NCBI RefSeq assembly: GCF_003994415.1
Contig: NZ_CP034689.1
Location: 5,332,001-5,396,000, forward strand
DNA from: Achromobacter spanius
GTDB lineage: Bacteria > Pseudomonadota > Gammaproteobacteria > Burkholderiales > Burkholderiaceae_B
Direction: 5' to 3'
Length of the DNA stretch: 64,000 nucleotides
Shown: in pieces, positions 53,976 through 62,628 of the stretch
Layout: every line of letters begins with the position of its first letter
Position numbering within the stretch: the stretch's first letter is position 1
The notes under the pieces: model-generated
Told to the model about the DNA's origin: nothing
Database searches by the model: none
Seen by the model: only the letters and a program-made list of their open reading frames with translations
Translations under genes and position numbers: made by a program

Positions 53976-56405
53976 TCAGAACTTCGCCGTCAGGTTCACG
54001 AACACGCTTCTGGGTTCGCCGTAATACACCTGACTCGCCACGCCGCCCAGGTAATACTTCTTGTCGAACAAATTATTCACGTTCAACTGCGCCGACAACG
54101 CCGAACTGAAGTCATACCGCGCCATCAGGTTGTAAATCGCATAGGCCTTTTGCTTGGCGGTGACCGTATCGCTGCCCGCGCTGACCTGGCTATACGTTGA
54201 AATCTGCCAGTTGACGCCGCCGCCCACGGTCAGTTTGTTCCAGTCGCCGGGCAAGCGGTAGGTGGTGAACAGCTTGGCCATTGCTCTCGGGCGCTCGGTG
54301 TTCACGGACACGCCCTGGGCATCGCGGCTGGTGTAATACGTGCCGCCCGCGTAGGCGTTCCAGCCGGGCGCCAGCATGCCGCTCACTTCCAATTCCACGC
54401 CCTTGGTCGTGACGCCGTCGGCGGTGGTGTAGGCCTGCTCGAACGATCCCGGCACCAGCGTGTCGCCGTCCAGCACCGCGACCTTGCTCTGCTTGACCTT
54501 GAACAGCGCAATCGACGTGTTCAACCTGCCGTCCAGGTATTCGCCCTTCACGCCCACTTCGTAGTTCTGACCTTGCACCGGGTCCAGGTAATTGCCGTTG
54601 CGGTCGCGGTTCTCCTGCGGCTGGAAGATATCCGTATAGCTGACGTAGGTGGAATACGTGTCGTTGATGTCGTAGACCACGCCCGCGTAGGGAATGAACT
54701 GCGAATCTTTCTGGTCTCGCGTGTCGGACTTGGATTGCCAGGTGGCGTAGCGCCCGCCCGTAATGGCGGTAAGGCGGTCGGTCAGCGACCAGCGGACGGC
54801 GGCATACACGCCCTTTTGATGCGTGACCGTGCCGCGCAGGGTCGCGTCTGTCCACATGGGTTGGGCGAACGAGCCGTCCCATTGATAGAAGTTGCCGGTG
54901 CTGGCGAGCGACGCGCTATCAAAGCCGTAGCGGTAGAAGTCTTCGCCATAGCGGCTGCGCATGGCGCCCACCACCGCTTCGTGCTTGCGGCCCAGCAGGC
55001 TGAACGGGCCCTTGGCCTGCACGTCCAGCGAGGTCTGCTGCGCGTAGGAATTCCAGTAGCCCGGCAGCGCCCGCAGGCCCGTGCCCGTCTCGCGGTCCAG
55101 CGCGCCGTACAGGTACAGCAGCTTGGCGTCGTACTTGCTCTTGCGCTGCGACCAGTCCGCGCGCACTTCCCAGTCGCTGTCAAAGCGGTGCGACAGCGTG
55201 GCGAACATGGTCTGGTTGGTGGTGTGCCAATACGTCCAGTCCGCCGCCGTGGTCTTGGAGCGCCGCCAGTCGGTGGCGGTGCCGTCGCTGAACACCACGG
55301 GCAGGCTGCCCCAGGTCGAGCCGCGCGGACGCTTGTCCTGGTAGTCGGCACCCACGCTCAAGGTGGTGTTGGGCGTGAGGTCGGCGTCGATCACGCCGTA
55401 GAACACCTTCTTGTTGGCCTGGTAGAGGTCGATATAGGAATCGCGGCCCTGGTACAGCGCGACCATGCGGGCGCGCACCGTGCCTGCCTCGTTCAGCGGC
55501 GTGGTCATGTCCAGCGTGCCGCGATACTGGTTCCACGATCCAAAGCCCGCGCTGACCGAGCCCGTGAAGGTCTTGCTGTTGGCGTGCTTGCGCACCAGGT
55601 TGATCGACGCGCCGGGGTTGCCCGCGCCGGTCATCAAGCCCGTTGCGCCGCGCACCACTTCAATGCGGTCGTAGATGAAGGAATCGTTATCGGATTCGCC
55701 ATACATCGACAGGCCGATGGTAGTGGGCACGCCGTCGTATTGCAGGCTGTCGATGTAGAAACCGCGCGACCAGAAGTCGGTGCGGTCGGTGTCTTCGCTG
55801 ACCACCTGCACGCCCACCACGTTGCCCATCACCTCGTCCAGCGAACGCATGTTCTGATCATCGATGCGCTGGCGCGTCACCACGCTGACGGACTGCGGCG
55901 TCTCGCGCAGCGACAGCGTCAGGCCGGTGGCCGCCGACGAGGCCGGCGTGGTGTAGGAACCCGTGCCCTCGGTCACTGCCGGATCTGAATTGCCCAGCAC
56001 CGTCACCGGCGCCAGGCTGGCCACGCCAGCGTCGCGCGCCAGGATGATGCTGTCGCCTTGCCAGCGGTACGTCACGCCCGTGCCTTGCAGCAGACCGCGC
56101 AAGGCTTCTTCGGGCGCCAGGCTGCCGCGCAGCCCACGGGTGTTCAGGCCGGCGACCACGTCGGGCGCGTAGAACACGCGCACCTTGGTCTGGGCCGCCC
56201 ATTGCAGCAGCGCGTCGCCCAAGGGTTGCGCGCCGATGTTGATCGACACAGGCGCGTTCTGTGCGTGCGCGGAATCCGGCATCACGCCCAGCCCCACTCC
56301 CAGCGCCAGACTCAACGCCACCACCAGGGAAGAATGCATGAAGCGCGGGGCTGCGCCGGCGCGGCGCGGCGCCGCATGGGAATACCTGTGTGCAAAGAGA
56401 GTCAC
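53976..56405 (-). CDS. TonB-dependent siderophore receptor with STN domain (cassette C)
   Basis: 809 residues. Signal peptide cleaved after AHAQ (near residue 48), STN domain (ISINIGAQPLGDALLQWAAQ-like segment, VFYAPDVVAGLNTRGLRG, APEEALRGLLQGTG), plug (LSLRETPQSVSVVTRQRIDD, WSRGFYIDSLQYDGVP, RIEVVRGATGLMTGAGNPGA) and barrel ending NLTAKF. The plug motifs are those of FpvA-type ferric-siderophore receptors (pyoverdine, pseudobactin or similar hydroxamates). An alternative ATG lies at residue 23. It receives its signal partner from the FecR at 56528. Confidence 0.92.
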   Translation of the reverse strand: MTLFAHRYSHAAPRRAGAAPRFMHSSLVVALSLALGVGLGVMPDSAHAQNAPVSINIGAQPLGDALLQWAAQTKVRVFYAPDVVAGLNTRGLRGSLAPEEALRGLLQGTGVTYRWQGDSIILARDAGVASLAPVTVLGNSDPAVTEGTGSYTTPASSAATGLTLSLRETPQSVSVVTRQRIDDQNMRSLDEVMGNVVGVQVVSEDTDRTDFWSRGFYIDSLQYDGVPTTIGLSMYGESDNDSFIYDRIEVVRGATGLMTGAGNPGASINLVRKHANSKTFTGSVSAGFGSWNQYRGTLDMTTPLNEAGTVRARMVALYQGRDSYIDLYQANKKVFYGVIDADLTPNTTLSVGADYQDKRPRGSTWGSLPVVFSDGTATDWRRSKTTAADWTYWHTTNQTMFATLSHRFDSDWEVRADWSQRKSKYDAKLLYLYGALDRETGTGLRALPGYWNSYAQQTSLDVQAKGPFSLLGRKHEAVVGAMRSRYGEDFYRYGFDSASLASTGNFYQWDGSFAQPMWTDATLRGTVTHQKGVYAAVRWSLTDRLTAITGGRYATWQSKSDTRDQKDSQFIPYAGVVYDINDTYSTYVSYTDIFQPQENRDRNGNYLDPVQGQNYEVGVKGEYLDGRLNTSIALFKVKQSKVAVLDGDTLVPGSFEQAYTTADGVTTKGVELEVSGMLAPGWNAYAGGTYYTSRDAQGVSVNTERPRAMAKLFTTYRLPGDWNKLTVGGGVNWQISTYSQVSAGSDTVTAKQKAYAIYNLMARYDFSSALSAQLNVNNLFDKKYYLGGVASQVYYGEPRSVFVNLTAKF

Positions 56406-56527
56406 GACTACCTGCTGTTTCGGTTCAACGAGGGACGGGGGTGGCGGTGCCGGTCAAAGAAGCCTGGCGGCAGCGCCTTCCTTCGTAGAACGAATCAAAC
56501 GCGGATAAACCTGAATCTCATTCCCAT

Positions 56528-57580
56528 TTATTTTGTAACCGTGGCGGCGTCGCCAGGATTGGCATGGCTGTTGGCATAGATGTCGATCGGCCCGCCGGGG
56601 CGCGGCATCAGCCGCACGGGCGCCACCGCGGGTAAGGCGTCGACCAGCGCCTCGGGCCGGTCCAGCGTAAACGAGGCTGACACGCGCAGGCGCCCCGCCT
56701 TGTCGTCCGCCAAGCGCAGCGGCGTCGCCAGATAGCGGTTCATTTCCTGCACCACGTCGGCCAGCGGCGCGTTCTTGAACACCACGCGGCCTTCGCGCCA
56801 AGCCGTGGCGCTCGACACATCGGCGGGCGCGGGCACGCCGATCGCGCCGCTGCCCGGCACGCGGATGCCATGGCCCGCCCGCAGCACCGCGTGGCCCAGG
56901 TTCCACCAATGGCCGCCCGACACCTGCACCGTGCCCGACTCCACCAGCACCCGCACCTGATCGGCGTCGCGGCGCACGTCGAACACCGTGCCCGTCACGC
57001 GCACCACGCCGCTGCCGGCATCCACGGTAAACGGACGCGCCGCATCGGCGGCAACGGTGAAATTGATTTCGCCTTGGTCCAGCACCACGTAGCGGCGCTC
57101 GGCATACAGATTGACCTGGGCGCGCGTGCCGCCGTTGACCTCCAGCACGGAGCCGTCGGGCAAGCTCAGTTGGCGACGTTCACCGCGTTCGGTGCTGACC
57201 AGGGTGGTGAACGTGGGCGCCTGCACCGGCATGCTCCACCACACGCCCAAGGCCGCCACGGCCACAGCCGCACAGGCCAGGGCAATGCGCAGGGAAAACA
57301 GGCGTTGGGATGGCGCTTGCCGCCGCCCCGCGCCCGGCCGCGCCGGCACCGGTCCGCCAAGCAGGGATTCCACCTGGCTGCGCGACAGGCCCGCCGCCGC
57401 GCTTCCCAACTGCTGCATGCGGTCGAACTCGCGCGCCCCCTCGGGGTGTTCGCGCCGCCAACGGGCAAACGCGCGCCGGTCGCGGCGCGTCAGATCGCCC
57501 GAATGCCAGCGCGCGAACCACCACGCGGCGGTGGCGGGTTCGCGCGGTTCATCGCGGTTGTTCATGAAAGACATCGTCAT
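56528..57580 (-). CDS. fecR: FecR family anti-sigma regulator (cassette C)
   Basis: 350 residues. Anti-sigma N-terminus (ATAAWWFARWHSGDLTRRDRR), membrane helix near residue 96-116 (LRIALACAAVAVAALGVWWS), FecR domain (TERGERRQLSLPDGSVLEVN, DQGEINFTVAAD, VVRVTGTVFDVRR) and C-terminal STN-like part (VVQEMNRYLATPLRLADD). Its start overlaps the sigma stop by four bases, so the two are translationally coupled. It acts in the inner membrane between receptor and sigma factor. Confidence 0.92.
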   Translation of the reverse strand: MTMSFMNNRDEPREPATAAWWFARWHSGDLTRRDRRAFARWRREHPEGAREFDRMQQLGSAAAGLSRSQVESLLGGPVPARPGAGRRQAPSQRLFSLRIALACAAVAVAALGVWWSMPVQAPTFTTLVSTERGERRQLSLPDGSVLEVNGGTRAQVNLYAERRYVVLDQGEINFTVAADAARPFTVDAGSGVVRVTGTVFDVRRDADQVRVLVESGTVQVSGGHWWNLGHAVLRAGHGIRVPGSGAIGVPAPADVSSATAWREGRVVFKNAPLADVVQEMNRYLATPLRLADDKAGRLRVSASFTLDRPEALVDALPAVAPVRLMPRPGGPIDIYANSHANPGDAATVTK

Positions 57581-58080
57581 GGGGTGTGGTCACGCAGCCG
57601 GTCGCGCACATGCTCGATGGCGCGCATGACGTAGCGCTCGATCATATTCTTGGACAGGCCCATGTGTTGCGCCACTTCGGCCTGCGTCCAGCCTTCGATG
57701 CGGTTCAGCACGAAAGCCTGGCGGCACTTGGGCGGCAATTCCGCCAGCACATTGGCCAGGTCGTCGGCCAGCCGCGATGCGCGCAAGGACGCCTCGGGGT
57801 CATCCACCCTCAGCTGATCCGCTTCGTCCAGTTCGTCCCACGGCACGTGTTCGGCGCGGTCCTGCCGCCGCCAGCGATCAATCAGCCGATGCCCCGCCGC
57901 CTGGAACAGATACCCGCGCGCCTTGAGCGCCACGCTGGCGTCGGCCTTCAGCAAGCGTTCGATGGCGTCGTGGGCGGCATCTTCGGCGTCGTGTCGGTTG
58001 CCCGTGCGCCGGCTCCATACGCCTACCAGCTCGTCGTAATAGGCGAGCCAGCCGGTGCGGGGGGAGGAAGAGCGGGACAT
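57577..58080 (-). CDS. fecI: FecI-type ECF sigma factor (cassette C)
   Basis: 167 residues from ATG 58080; the frame opens at 58158, but that start would place the Fur box inside the gene. Region 2: WLAYYDELVGVWSRRTGNRH-DAEDAAHDAIERLL; region 4: KCRQAFVLNRIEGWTQAEVA and LSKNMIERYVMRAIEHV, characteristic of FecI/PvdS-group factors. First gene of cassette C, with a strong Fur-box match 43-61 bases upstream. Confidence 0.92.
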   Translation of the reverse strand: MSRSSSPRTGWLAYYDELVGVWSRRTGNRHDAEDAAHDAIERLLKADASVALKARGYLFQAAGHRLIDRWRRQDRAEHVPWDELDEADQLRVDDPEASLRASRLADDLANVLAELPPKCRQAFVLNRIEGWTQAEVAQHMGLSKNMIERYVMRAIEHVRDRLRDHTP

Positions 58081-58122
58081 GAGCCGGACGGGGACGGTCA
58101 AAAAACCAGGGTGGCGAATTTT

Positions 58123-58141
58123 ACAAATAATTCTCATTATC
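58123..58141 (-). promoter_or_regulatory. Fur box (cassette C)
   Basis: GATAATGAGAATTATTTGT on the minus strand matches 14 of 19 Fur consensus positions, upstream of the ECF sigma gene. The best of the three Fur-like sites. Confidence 0.75.
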
Positions 58142-58174
58142 GCAACCACTGATTTCAAGCGCCCGATGGTCCGG

Positions 58175-58417
58175 CTAGTAATCCATCGGGATATGGGCCT
58201 GCGCCGCGCGTATTTCCTGAATGTGGCGTTCGGCCTCTTCCCGCTCGGCCGCTGGCGGCAATGGCCGCCAACTCACCATGTTGCCGGGCGTCTTCACCGG
58301 CATCCAGCCCAGCACGCTGTACAGCGTGATGGCGGTGCGTCCCGTATCAAAGCGTGTTTCGTAATAGCCCTGCCGGTCCGGCGCGGTATCACCGGACGTC
58401 CAATCCAACTGCGACAT
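58175..58417 (-). CDS. Small hypothetical protein
   Basis: 80 residues, starting at ATG 58417 after an AAGGAGA ribosome site. It is soluble, with WTSGDTAPDRQGYYETRFDT in the N-terminal part and an acidic/basic helical C-terminus (EREEAERHIQEIRAA). The N-terminal motif resembles short phage or plasmid-associated DUF551-like proteins, but I cannot assign a family. It is a single-gene unit between cassette C and the prohibitin gene. Confidence 0.7.
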   Translation of the reverse strand: MSQLDWTSGDTAPDRQGYYETRFDTGRTAITLYSVLGWMPVKTPGNMVSWRPLPPAAEREEAERHIQEIRAAQAHIPMDY

Positions 58418-58578
58418 CCACGTCTCCTTTGCTGAAGCGGTTAGGCAAGCGCGCCGGCCCCTTCATGGCCCGACGCCGCTTCATCGTAAAGCGTGCGTCG
58501 AGCGCCCATGAAGCCACCTTGCGCCCGCTTTGCAATTCTTGACAGAGGGATATCCCTAGGATTACGCCAGGTACACCT

Positions 58579-59481
58579 TTATTTAATGCCGATGAACGGC
58601 AGGGCCGAGCCGGGCACCTGCGTGGCGGGCAGCACGCCGTTCCATTTCTCAACGGCGTTCAGGCTCACCAGATTGGTGTTGGCGGCCAAGGCCTCGGCCT
58701 TGGCGCGAATCGACGCCGCCTCGGCTTCGCCGCGCATGCGGATGCCGTCGGCCTCTGCCGTGAACTGCTGGCGGCGCGCATCGGCTTCGGCACGGGCTTT
58801 GACCACCTGGATCTCGGCGTTGATCATGGCCGTTTCCTTCTGCTGGCGCGTGGTCTCGATCTGCACCTGGGCCAGCATGCGCTGTTCGATGGAATGCTCG
58901 TAGGCCTGCGAGAAACCCACTTCCTCGATCTGCACGCCCACCACCTGCACCGGTGCGCCTTCCATCGTCTTGAGCACGGCGTTGTTCACGTCCAGGCCCA
59001 GCTTCTGGCGTTCCTGGATGGCGCGCACGGCGGTGTACTGGCCGAACACGTTCTTCACGGCATCGGGCGTCTTGCGTTCCAGCACACGCATCTGCAGATT
59101 GCTGATGGTGCCGTATTCCGAATAGAGCTCGGCCACGTGCTCGGGCGGCACGCGATAGGTCACGGACACGCGCAGTTGCGCCGGCTGCTGGTCGTAGCTA
59201 TAGGCTTCCAGTTTCTCGAACACAAACGTGTGGTCGCGCACCGACACCATCATCACGTTGTCGATGAAAGGCGTCTTGAAATCCAGCCCCGGTTCCGATA
59301 CGCGCACCAGCTTGCCGTTGCGCAGCACCACGCCGCGCTCGCCCTGGTCCACCTGGAACCACGAACCGAAAGCGATGAAAAGGATCAGCAGGAAAAGAAT
59401 GCCGGTAATGAGGGCGACCTTGATGTTGCGCGGCTTGACCGCGCCGATCGTCTTGACCATCTGGATATCTGTCGGCTTCAC
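58579..59481 (-). CDS. Prohibitin/SPFH domain membrane protein
   Basis: 300 residues. An N-terminal membrane anchor (KVALITGILFLLILFIAFGS, about residues 21-43) is followed by an SPFH/band 7 domain (VDQGERGVVLRNGKLVRVSE) and a long coiled coil rich in Ala/Glu/Gln (QVVKARAEADARRQQFTAEA), the prohibitin layout. The start is GTG 59481, which overlaps the stop of a 38-codon upstream frame (GTGA); ATG 59460 is an alternative. SPFH proteins form ring assemblies in the inner membrane and modulate FtsH-type proteolysis or membrane microdomains. Confidence 0.88.
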   Translation of the reverse strand: MKPTDIQMVKTIGAVKPRNIKVALITGILFLLILFIAFGSWFQVDQGERGVVLRNGKLVRVSEPGLDFKTPFIDNVMMVSVRDHTFVFEKLEAYSYDQQPAQLRVSVTYRVPPEHVAELYSEYGTISNLQMRVLERKTPDAVKNVFGQYTAVRAIQERQKLGLDVNNAVLKTMEGAPVQVVGVQIEEVGFSQAYEHSIEQRMLAQVQIETTRQQKETAMINAEIQVVKARAEADARRQQFTAEADGIRMRGEAEAASIRAKAEALAANTNLVSLNAVEKWNGVLPATQVPGSALPFIGIK

Positions 59482-59594
59482 TTCGAGTCCCTTTCTGATT
59501 TTGAACGTTTACGGTCCGAGAGCACGGCCGCGATGCCGCGCGCGAGCAAATAAGCGACCACGGCCGCTCCCACCAAGATCAGGAAATACCTCAT
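59478..59594 (-). CDS. 38-residue single-pass membrane peptide upstream of the prohibitin gene
   Basis: A short frame of 38 codons from ATG 59594: MRYFLILVGAAVVAYLLARG then IAAVLSDRKRSKSERDSK. It has one hydrophobic helix and a basic tail. Its TGA (59480-59478) overlaps the GTG start of the prohibitin gene, so the two would be translationally coupled. A G-rich stretch before the ATG could serve as ribosome site. No homologue is recognised; coding status rests on the hydrophobic/basic pattern and the overlap. Confidence 0.55.
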   Translation of the reverse strand: MRYFLILVGAAVVAYLLARGIAAVLSDRKRSKSERDSK

Positions 59595-59868
59595 CGCGCC
59601 CCCCCGGGAAAGAAGCACCGGATTCTAGCCGGTGAAAGGGACGGATTAAACCTCCAATGCGCCAGCAATGTTGCTAGACATTTCTAGACGTTGCGACCCT
59701 GCAAATCGCGGCGATGACAGGGACGGAAACGGCTGCGCGCCGCCCCGCACGCTTGCTCGCATCAGGCCGCAGACTGTTACGGCATCGGCTTGGGGCGATC
59801 TGCTACCGTGAACATTCACCCCGAGTTCTGCCGGTCGGCAAGCGGCCGGCGCTGAAGATGGAGACCGA

Positions 59869-60933
59869 ATGCCACGTCCTTCCGAGTCCGCTCCCTTGAT
59901 CGGCGTGATTCCCCCTTACATGCTGGACCGCCTGGCGCAACACAGCGACGCGCGCGTCAGCATGCCCGCCGTCAAAACCTTGATCATCGATCAGCAGCAG
60001 CGCGGCTTGCGCGAAATGTCCGCGCAACCGTCGCGCGCCACGCTGGCGCCCGCTTCCCCCCCGTCGCCCCCCGGTGTGCCGGAACGCGCGGTGCATGACG
60101 CGCACAACACCACCACGCTGCCCGGCACGCTGGTGCGCGCCGAAGGCCGCCCGGCCAGTGGCGACGTGGCGGTGGACGAGGCCTATGCGCACCTGGGCGC
60201 CACCTACAAACTGTTCTGGGAGGTATACAAGCGCCATTCCATCGACGGCCACGGGCTGCCGCTGGTAGGCACCGTGCACTACGGCGACGACTACGACAAC
60301 GCTTTCTGGAACGGCGCGCAGATGGTGTTTGGCGATGGCGACGGCGAAATCTTCAACCGCTTCACCGTGGCCGTGGACATCATCGGCCATGAACTCACAC
60401 ACGGCGTGATCGACTCCGAAGCCGCCTTGCTTTACCAAGGCCAGTCCGGCGCCTTGAATGAATCGCTGTGCGACGTGTTCGGTGCCCTAGTCAAGCAGTA
60501 CGCGCTGGGTCAGACCGCCACGCAGGCGGATTGGCTGGTGGGCGCGGGTTTGTTCACCGAGCAGGTCAACGCCCGCGCGCTGCGGTCCATGGCGGAACCC
60601 GGCAGCGCCTACGACGACCCGGTGCTGGGCAAAGACCCGCAGCCCGCCCACATGCGCGACTACGTCGATACCCCGCGCGACAACGGCGGGGTACATATCA
60701 ATTCCGGCATTCCCAACCGCGCGTTTTTCCTGGCGGCCACCTCGCTGGACGGTCCAGCGTGGAAAGGCGCTGGCCGCGTCTGGTACGACACGCTGTGCGA
60801 CAAGCGCCTGCGCCACGACGCCGACTTCAAGGCCTTCGCCGCTCTGACGTCAACCGTGGCCGCCGAACGTCACGACGCGGACGTCCAAAACGCGGTGTCA
60901 CAAGCCTGGGCCGCCGTAGGAGTCCTGCCATGA
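59869..60933 (+). CDS. M4 family (thermolysin-type) metalloprotease, protealysin-like
   Basis: 354 residues with no signal peptide. A short N-terminal propeptide starts GVIPPYMLDRLAQHSDA, the PP-motif precursor of protealysin-like enzymes. The zinc site HELTHG lies near residue 173 with the third ligand Glu in GALNESLCDVFG, and the catalytic His in GGVHINSGIPNRAFF, all standard for M4. Protealysins are soluble proteases exported without a signal peptide or acting inside the cell. The next gene, overlapping by four bases, encodes the emfourin-type inhibitor. Confidence 0.93.
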   Translation: MPRPSESAPLIGVIPPYMLDRLAQHSDARVSMPAVKTLIIDQQQRGLREMSAQPSRATLAPASPPSPPGVPERAVHDAHNTTTLPGTLVRAEGRPASGDVAVDEAYAHLGATYKLFWEVYKRHSIDGHGLPLVGTVHYGDDYDNAFWNGAQMVFGDGDGEIFNRFTVAVDIIGHELTHGVIDSEAALLYQGQSGALNESLCDVFGALVKQYALGQTATQADWLVGAGLFTEQVNARALRSMAEPGSAYDDPVLGKDPQPAHMRDYVDTPRDNGGVHINSGIPNRAFFLAATSLDGPAWKGAGRVWYDTLCDKRLRHDADFKAFAALTSTVAAERHDADVQNAVSQAWAAVGVLP

Positions 60934-61262
60934 TCGAACTGCCCCCTCTGGACCTGGTGCTACTGGTACGGCTGACCCGCGAAGGCGGCGTGGCGTACCT
61001 GCCCGCGCTGACGCAGCCGCGCAGCATCAACCTGGCCACCTGCGCCCCCGAGGTGCGCCAGGAAGTCGGCGACGCGCTGCAACGCGCGGCCCCGCGTGCC
61101 GTGGCGGACTGCGCCCAAGCGGGTGGCGACCAACGCTATTTCCACGTCGAAATCGTGCTGGACCGCGACGAGCAAAGCGCCATCAGCTTCGACGTGCCCG
61201 AGGCCGACGCGCCCGACACGCTGATGCAACTATGGAAGGCGCACGCGGCATCCCCCGGCTAG
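60930..61262 (+). CDS. Emfourin-type protealysin inhibitor
   Basis: 110 residues. Its ATG overlaps the protease stop (ATGA), giving a translationally coupled protease-inhibitor pair. Length, context and the opening LVLLVRLTREGGVAYLPALT fit emfourin, the slow-binding inhibitor of M4 protealysins described in Serratia. No signal peptide, so the pair works in the cytoplasm before export. It is expected to block premature activity of the protease. Its tail overlaps the convergent MFS gene by four bases. Confidence 0.75.
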   Translation: MIELPPLDLVLLVRLTREGGVAYLPALTQPRSINLATCAPEVRQEVGDALQRAAPRAVADCAQAGGDQRYFHVEIVLDRDEQSAISFDVPEADAPDTLMQLWKAHAASPG

Positions 61263-62503
61263 CGGGCCGTGGACACCGGTTGCGGCCTCGGCACGCGCGG
61301 CCCGCCAATCTGAATGGCGCGGCCCGCATACAGGCCGATGACCGCCATCGCCACGCACAGGATCGCGCACAACGCCAAGGCGACGCTCCACCCGCCAAGC
61401 CGGTCATGCAGCGCGCCCATCAAGGCGGGGCCGCTGGCGGCGAACAGATAGCCAACGCATTGCGCCATGCCTGACAAGGCCGCCGCCTGCTGCGCATGGC
61501 GCGCGCGCAGCCCCACAAAGGCCAAGCCCAGAATGATGCCGCCGCCCGTGCCCAGCCCCAGCAGCACGATCCAGGCCGTGGCCCAGCCGGGCGCCGTGAT
61601 CAGACCCACGAACGCCACGAAGGACGACGCAGCCGAGCAGAACGCCGCGCCGCGCTGGTCTTTCATCCGGCGCACCACCGGCGCCAGGAACAGGGCGGGG
61701 CCGGCGGACATCAGTTGCAGCAGTCCATGCAAGGAACCCGCGCGCTCGGCGGAATAGCCGGCGTCGCGCAAGATGGCGGGCAGCCAGCTCACGCCCACGT
61801 AGAACACAAAGGAATTGATGCCGAGGTACAAGGTCACCTGCCACGCCAGTGGCGAATGCCACAGGCGGCCGCCGTGCGGCGCGTGCGCGGTGGTTGACGC
61901 CGGCGGCGTGTGCCGCGCCAACTGCGGTAGCCACAGCAGCATGCTGGCCAGCGGCAAGACCAGCAGGCACAGCGTGGAAAAGTGCCAACCGTTTACCGAC
62001 AGCCCTGTCGACCACCCCGCCAGGGGAATCGCAATGGCCGAGGCCACGCCCGCCACGATGCTCATCGTCAACACATAGGCCGAGGTCAGCCCGGCAACGT
62101 GCTGCGGAAAGTCGCGCTTGACCAGGCTGGGCAACAGCACATTGCCGATGGCAATGCCCGCCCCGATGATGGCCGTGCCCCCATACAGGCCCCAGGCCGC
62201 GCCCTGTGTGCGCACCACGATGCCGACAGCAATCAGCACCATGGCGCCGAACAGCGTGCGTTCCAGGCCATGGCGGCGCGCCAGGCCCGCGGCAAACAAG
62301 GACACCACGGCAAACGCCAGCAAAGGCAAGGTGATCAGCATGCCGGCCGCCGTGGACGTCAGGCCCAGTTGTTCACGGATCATGCCAATCAGCGGCGGCA
62401 CCCCCGTTACTGGCGCGCGCAGGGCCATGGCAATGCAAAGAATGCCCAGGATGAGCCACACCGGACGGCTGCCGGTGCGTAGAGAAACGGGAAGAGGATT
62501 CAT
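61259..62503 (-). CDS. CynX/NimT-type MFS transporter
   Basis: 414 residues with twelve hydrophobic helices. The N-terminal LGILCIAMALRAPVTGVPPL and the later motif GLYGGTAIIGAGIAIGNVLLP are typical of the CynX/NimT (cyanate or 2-nitroimidazole) subfamily. Exporter of small organic molecules by proton exchange; substrate unknown. It is divergent from an AraC regulator across a 125-base gap holding an inverted repeat. Confidence 0.9.
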   Translation of the reverse strand: MNPLPVSLRTGSRPVWLILGILCIAMALRAPVTGVPPLIGMIREQLGLTSTAAGMLITLPLLAFAVVSLFAAGLARRHGLERTLFGAMVLIAVGIVVRTQGAAWGLYGGTAIIGAGIAIGNVLLPSLVKRDFPQHVAGLTSAYVLTMSIVAGVASAIAIPLAGWSTGLSVNGWHFSTLCLLVLPLASMLLWLPQLARHTPPASTTAHAPHGGRLWHSPLAWQVTLYLGINSFVFYVGVSWLPAILRDAGYSAERAGSLHGLLQLMSAGPALFLAPVVRRMKDQRGAAFCSAASSFVAFVGLITAPGWATAWIVLLGLGTGGGIILGLAFVGLRARHAQQAAALSGMAQCVGYLFAASGPALMGALHDRLGGWSVALALCAILCVAMAVIGLYAGRAIQIGGPRVPRPQPVSTAR

Positions 62504-62533
62504 GCCGCAAGCTTACGCAGGCGCGCCTTTACC

Positions 62534-62568
62534 GAATTTCGAGACAATGACAAACTATCCCGAAATTC
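62534..62568. promoter_or_regulatory. Inverted repeat in the MFS/AraC gap
   Basis: GAATTTCG (62534-62541) and CGAAATTC (62561-62568) form a perfect 8-bp dyad with a 19-base spacer between the divergent genes. Probable operator for the AraC-type regulator or another repressor. Confidence 0.5.
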
Positions 62569-62628
62569 AGCCAAACCGCGCCGGACCGTCCCGTCGGGTC
62601 GTCGTCCGCCGCTCCCTGCCCCGCCCGC

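Noticed and set aside
53150..54109. Plus-strand frame of 319 codons with RRNDRVG repeats
   Set aside because: Same repeat artefact, and it continues antisense into the receptor gene of cassette C.
58546..58557. AGGGATATCCCT palindrome after the prohibitin gene
   Set aside because: Perfect but short, with no T run or linked gene start; no function can be supported.
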